A stretch of 64,000 nt of DNA, from the NCBI RefSeq assembly GCF_005671395.1, contig NZ_CP040428.1, positions 806,001-870,000 on the forward strand, read 5' to 3'. Made by a program: the position numbers and the translations under genes. Below are positions 61,461 to 64,000 of the stretch, one piece after another. The notes under the pieces were generated by a model. The model ran no database searches. It saw only the letters and a program-made list of their open reading frames with translations, and had not been told where the DNA came from. Source of the DNA: Jejubacter calystegiae. GTDB lineage: Bacteria > Pseudomonadota > Gammaproteobacteria > Enterobacterales > Enterobacteriaceae. Within the stretch, counting starts at the first letter, position 1. The number at the start of each line of letters is the position of its first letter.

Positions 61461-62393
61461 ATGATGAACTCAAAAGAATTTGATCTCAATTCGCTATTAA
61501 TCCTAAAAGCGGTTATCGAATGCAAGAGCGTGACTGCTGCCGCAAAGAAAATGGCCATGTCTCCTTCCTCTGTCACCTATGCTATCAACAAAATTAGAAA
61601 AATGACTTCAAACCCTATCTTCACACGCTCCAAGAATGGAATTACTCCCACCACCCTGGCTCTGGAACTCAACAAGCGTTACACTAAAGCAATAGCAATG
61701 ATTAATAGCGGACTGGATTTTAACGATAATGCAAAGTCACTTGAAGAGTACCGAAGCGTCACCGTAAGTACCTATACGATCCTGGAATTATGGTTTTCGT
61801 TATTTACATACGAGAATAATCGACGGGATGGACTAAGCCTGAATTTCGTTAAGCACCCGGCATCCGGGGAAAAACGACTTTCTCAGCTGAGAAATCACGA
61901 AGTCGATCTGGACATCGGTGGCCTCCTTCCCAACGATACATCGATCATTTCAAAAAAATTATTCTCATCACGGTTTAAGGTCCTGGTCAGTAAAAACCAT
62001 CCGACAATCAAAGATACCCTGACACACGCTGATTGGGAAAGAAACGAGCATATAAGATGGATTCTGCCACCTGATGAGACAATCATTCAGGCAGGCGACG
62101 CGAATCAGGTCGAGGAGCTGTATAACCGAAAGGTAGGGCTGAGCACCGGCAATGCGCTGAATGCCATTATGATGTGTACAATGTCCGATTATATTATGCT
62201 AACACCAGAATATATGGAGGGATTTCTGACAAAGTATCTCCCCGTAAGGCTTTTTGAGCTTCCTTTTGAAACAACGATGACTTCTACGGTATATGCGCAT
62301 TTTCATCGCTCCGCCAGGCGTAAAGACTTTATCGGAACCTGTATTAATGCACTAAGCAAAATGGGAGATCCGATTCCGGAGGACTCACGGTAA
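61461..62393 (+). CDS. LysR-family regulator, island-flanking copy 2
   Basis: LysR-type regulator, 310 residues, divergent from the adhesin gene. HTH: LKAVIECKSVTAAAKKMAMS, then PSSVTYAINKIRKMTSNPIF. The effector half carries NHEVDLDIGGLLPND, VSKNHPTIKDT and MCTMSDYIMLTPEYM. It is clearly related to the LysR protein at 48645-49547. AGGA precedes the first of two adjacent ATGs (61461, 61464). The divergent placement makes it the strongest candidate regulator of the adhesin. Confidence 0.87.
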   Translation: MMNSKEFDLNSLLILKAVIECKSVTAAAKKMAMSPSSVTYAINKIRKMTSNPIFTRSKNGITPTTLALELNKRYTKAIAMINSGLDFNDNAKSLEEYRSVTVSTYTILELWFSLFTYENNRRDGLSLNFVKHPASGEKRLSQLRNHEVDLDIGGLLPNDTSIISKKLFSSRFKVLVSKNHPTIKDTLTHADWERNEHIRWILPPDETIIQAGDANQVEELYNRKVGLSTGNALNAIMMCTMSDYIMLTPEYMEGFLTKYLPVRLFELPFETTMTSTVYAHFHRSARRKDFIGTCINALSKMGDPIPEDSR

Positions 62394-62417
62394 CATCAGC
62401 TGTTCGCATAAACCCTA

Positions 62418-62442
62418 TGGCCCGTTCGTTTAAAACGGGCCA
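62418..62442. terminator. Bidirectional hairpin between the LysR and TPR-protein genes
   Basis: TGGCCCGTT and AACGGGCCA pair perfectly around a 7-nt AT-rich loop, between two convergent genes. The flanks are moderately T-rich on the plus side (GTTTCAT). Confidence 0.6.
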
Positions 62443-62445
62443 GTT

Positions 62446-63711
62446 TCATACCGCTGCAGATACCGTCACGTTAAGCTGACCCGCCTGATAATCATCAATC
62501 ATAAAAAAGGGCAAAGGAAGGGACCACTGTCCGTCATGGGCCGAAATAGAGTACCGGAACGTTCCCTCCTCTGAAATCAAATCCACGAATAGCCGCTCTC
62601 CATCGCGCAGTGCAACCGTACCGCCAATAGAAGAGATTGACGCATTGCTTCCAATATGAAATGGATGGTCTTGCCACCTGCTCACCCCATGCTCAGGATA
62701 ATCCCTGGCATGATGAAACTGGAATATTTCATCATGATTAAGGATACTGGTGCGAACAGTTGGCCACAGAATATAACGCAGAAACTGCTGATCCGTATAG
62801 CGGGGGTTACCTTTATACGACCGGATAAACTGACGCATCAGCGGTTCCAGCGGAGGGAGCACGCCTGCCGTCCCTCCCCACATACCAGCCAGCAGTAATT
62901 CTGTATGTGTGAAATAGTCCCTCATATGGTGAAAATAGTATGGCGAATTCACCCATTCCTGTACAGCGACCGCCTCTTTCTCTGAAAAAAGCGAGTCCGC
63001 ATCCCGCACCAGATACCGGGAAACGCCAGGGTCATCGCTCACAAGAAAACGCCACATCGTAGGCTCGATACCAGACACCCCACTCATATCAACCAACTCG
63101 ACGTCTAACGCTTTGAGGCGCTCCAGCACATGACCGGGTACCGTGTCATCATGGTACACGCGACAGCGCCATGCCGGATAAAATTCGTCCATAAGCTGCG
63201 CATTTTTAATCATAGTTTCGCAATACCGAGGGCTTCCTCCATAAAGGCTGTACGCAATAATATTCCCCCTCCTGTTGGCAGCCTGAAACCGGGTTGGCGC
63301 TGATGCCGGCAGGGGCCAGACCTTTCTGTCGGCACATTGCCGATCGGCCAGACAAAGAGCGTAATTGCCATAAAATTTGAGTTCATCCTGTTTCCCAAGC
63401 CAGCCACAGACTTCCGCCAGCCCATCCAGCCAGTTTCCCGTATAGCGATGTCGCTCCTTATTCTGAAACATGTAGCTATAAACCTGCCACGACTTCAGAT
63501 AATCCCCGGTTCGCATCAGCGTTAACGCATAATCCCCTAATACAGAAGGATTTCCCGGCGTCAGGGCCAGAACATCTTCGCAAAATTTTCTGGCGGCATG
63601 ATAGTTGCCAGCAGCCATCGCCTGACGGAATTGGGAAGCCAGATGCATCAATTTCGCTTCGGGGTTCCGATGTTTTAACCGCACGCTGGGATTTTTTCTT
63701 CTGACCGGCAT
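62446..63711 (-). CDS. TPR-containing glycosyltransferase-like protein
   Basis: Cytoplasmic protein of 421 residues without a signal peptide. Residues about 22-125 look like TPR helices (QFRQAMAAGNYHAARKFCED, NPSVLGDYALTLMRTGDYLK). The next 200 residues resemble a nucleotide-sugar glycosyltransferase fold: IIAYSLYGGSPRYCETMIKN, YPAWRCRVYHDDTVP, then YLVRDADSLFSEKEA with a DxD motif at 237-239 and YTDQQFLRYILWP. The last 70 residues form a beta-rich tail. The start has a weak ribosome binding site. It lies just beyond the second LysR gene; modification of the adhesin is possible but unproven. Confidence 0.65.
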   Translation of the reverse strand: MPVRRKNPSVRLKHRNPEAKLMHLASQFRQAMAAGNYHAARKFCEDVLALTPGNPSVLGDYALTLMRTGDYLKSWQVYSYMFQNKERHRYTGNWLDGLAEVCGWLGKQDELKFYGNYALCLADRQCADRKVWPLPASAPTRFQAANRRGNIIAYSLYGGSPRYCETMIKNAQLMDEFYPAWRCRVYHDDTVPGHVLERLKALDVELVDMSGVSGIEPTMWRFLVSDDPGVSRYLVRDADSLFSEKEAVAVQEWVNSPYYFHHMRDYFTHTELLLAGMWGGTAGVLPPLEPLMRQFIRSYKGNPRYTDQQFLRYILWPTVRTSILNHDEIFQFHHARDYPEHGVSRWQDHPFHIGSNASISSIGGTVALRDGERLFVDLISEEGTFRYSISAHDGQWSLPLPFFMIDDYQAGQLNVTVSAAV

Positions 63712-64000
63712 CCTAATGATCGCTCTTCTTTAATTAAATGCTCTAATTATACTGACAAGACAATAAACAGACAGCAGAATAAATATAAAAAGCATTTTCC
63801 ATTTTCCAGATAACACTCAAACAGTGACTACCAGTCACAAAAAAACAAATTTCATTTTTAATAAAACAAAATCAAAGAAACTCACAAAATAAATGTCGCT
63901 TTTTGTTTATTTAGAAAAAATAAGAAAAACCACATAACACATTGATTAAAAATGACAAAATCCTTGAGCCATCAGAGAATAACTAACAATCAAAACAACA
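63712..64000. other. AT-rich noncoding end of the window
   Basis: About 290 nt of A-rich DNA upstream of the TPR-protein gene, presumably its promoter region. No gene, repeat or promoter could be supported. Confidence 0.5.

Noticed and set aside
61295-61576. Minus-strand frame of 93 codons overlapping the second LysR gene
   Set aside because: More than 100 nt are antisense to the LysR helix-turn-helix; no ribosome binding site was seen.
48119-63711. Classical genomic island ends (tRNA, integrase, att repeats)
   Set aside because: No tRNA, integrase or flanking direct repeats were found within the window; the right end may lie beyond it.

Overview
The window reads as a chromosome segment of a member of the Enterobacterales (Enterobacteriaceae-like). 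Its backbone carries genes in the order known from Escherichia coli K-12: ggt, yhhA, ugpQ, livFGMH, panM, livJ, rpoH, ftsXEY, rsmD, yhhL, yhhM, yhhN, tusA, yhhQ, dcrB, yhhS, yhhT. The proteins align closely, by eye, with their E. coli counterparts. The genus cannot be fixed from the sequence alone. Compared with the K-12 order, several genes are missing or replaced: ugpBAEC, livK, zntA, and everything after yhhT.

Region by region. 1-1.95 kb: ggt (cut by the window edge), yhhA, ugpQ. 2.0-12.2 kb: a carbohydrate or polyol catabolic locus on the minus strand where ugpBAEC lies in K-12. It encodes a two-gene transketolase, two SDR dehydrogenases, a ribose-type ABC importer with a DUF2291 lipoprotein, and a glycerol-kinase-like FGGY kinase; a DeoR-type regulator diverges from it. 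12.2-12.9 kb: a HigBA toxin-antitoxin pair with its own promoter and operator. 12.95-18.7 kb: the branched-chain amino acid importer with panM but without livK. 18.9-26.4 kb: a gabT-gabD-permease operon with a divergent MocR/GabR-type regulator, then a LysR-SDR pair. 26.4-33.1 kb: the rpoH and ftsYEX core block, with a sigma-E promoter and a DnaA box upstream of rpoH. 33.1-35.9 kb: a TRAP transporter in the zntA position. 36.1-40.3 kb: tusA, yhhQ, dcrB, yhhS, yhhT. 40.3-48.1 kb: accessory metabolism: phenolic acid decarboxylase with a divergent LysR regulator, an SDR, a carbonic anhydrase-SulP operon, an exported alpha/beta hydrolase, a rhodanese and a nitronate monooxygenase.

48.1-63.7 kb is the most distinctive part: an island with long AT-rich spacers. 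It encodes a complete type I secretion system (LapB-like ABC exporter, HlyD-type adaptor, TolC-type channel) and a compact BapA-like adhesin with three Ig-like repeats. With these come an OmpA-domain protein, a DUF937-like membrane protein, a LuxR-type regulator and a TPR-glycosyltransferase-like protein. Two LysR regulators that resemble each other flank the core. A strong plus-strand terminator inside it is not explained by any gene. The likely logic is regulated secretion and surface retention of a small biofilm adhesin, possibly with modification by the TPR protein. That last link is inference.

No tRNA, rRNA, CRISPR array, transposase or integrase was recognised.
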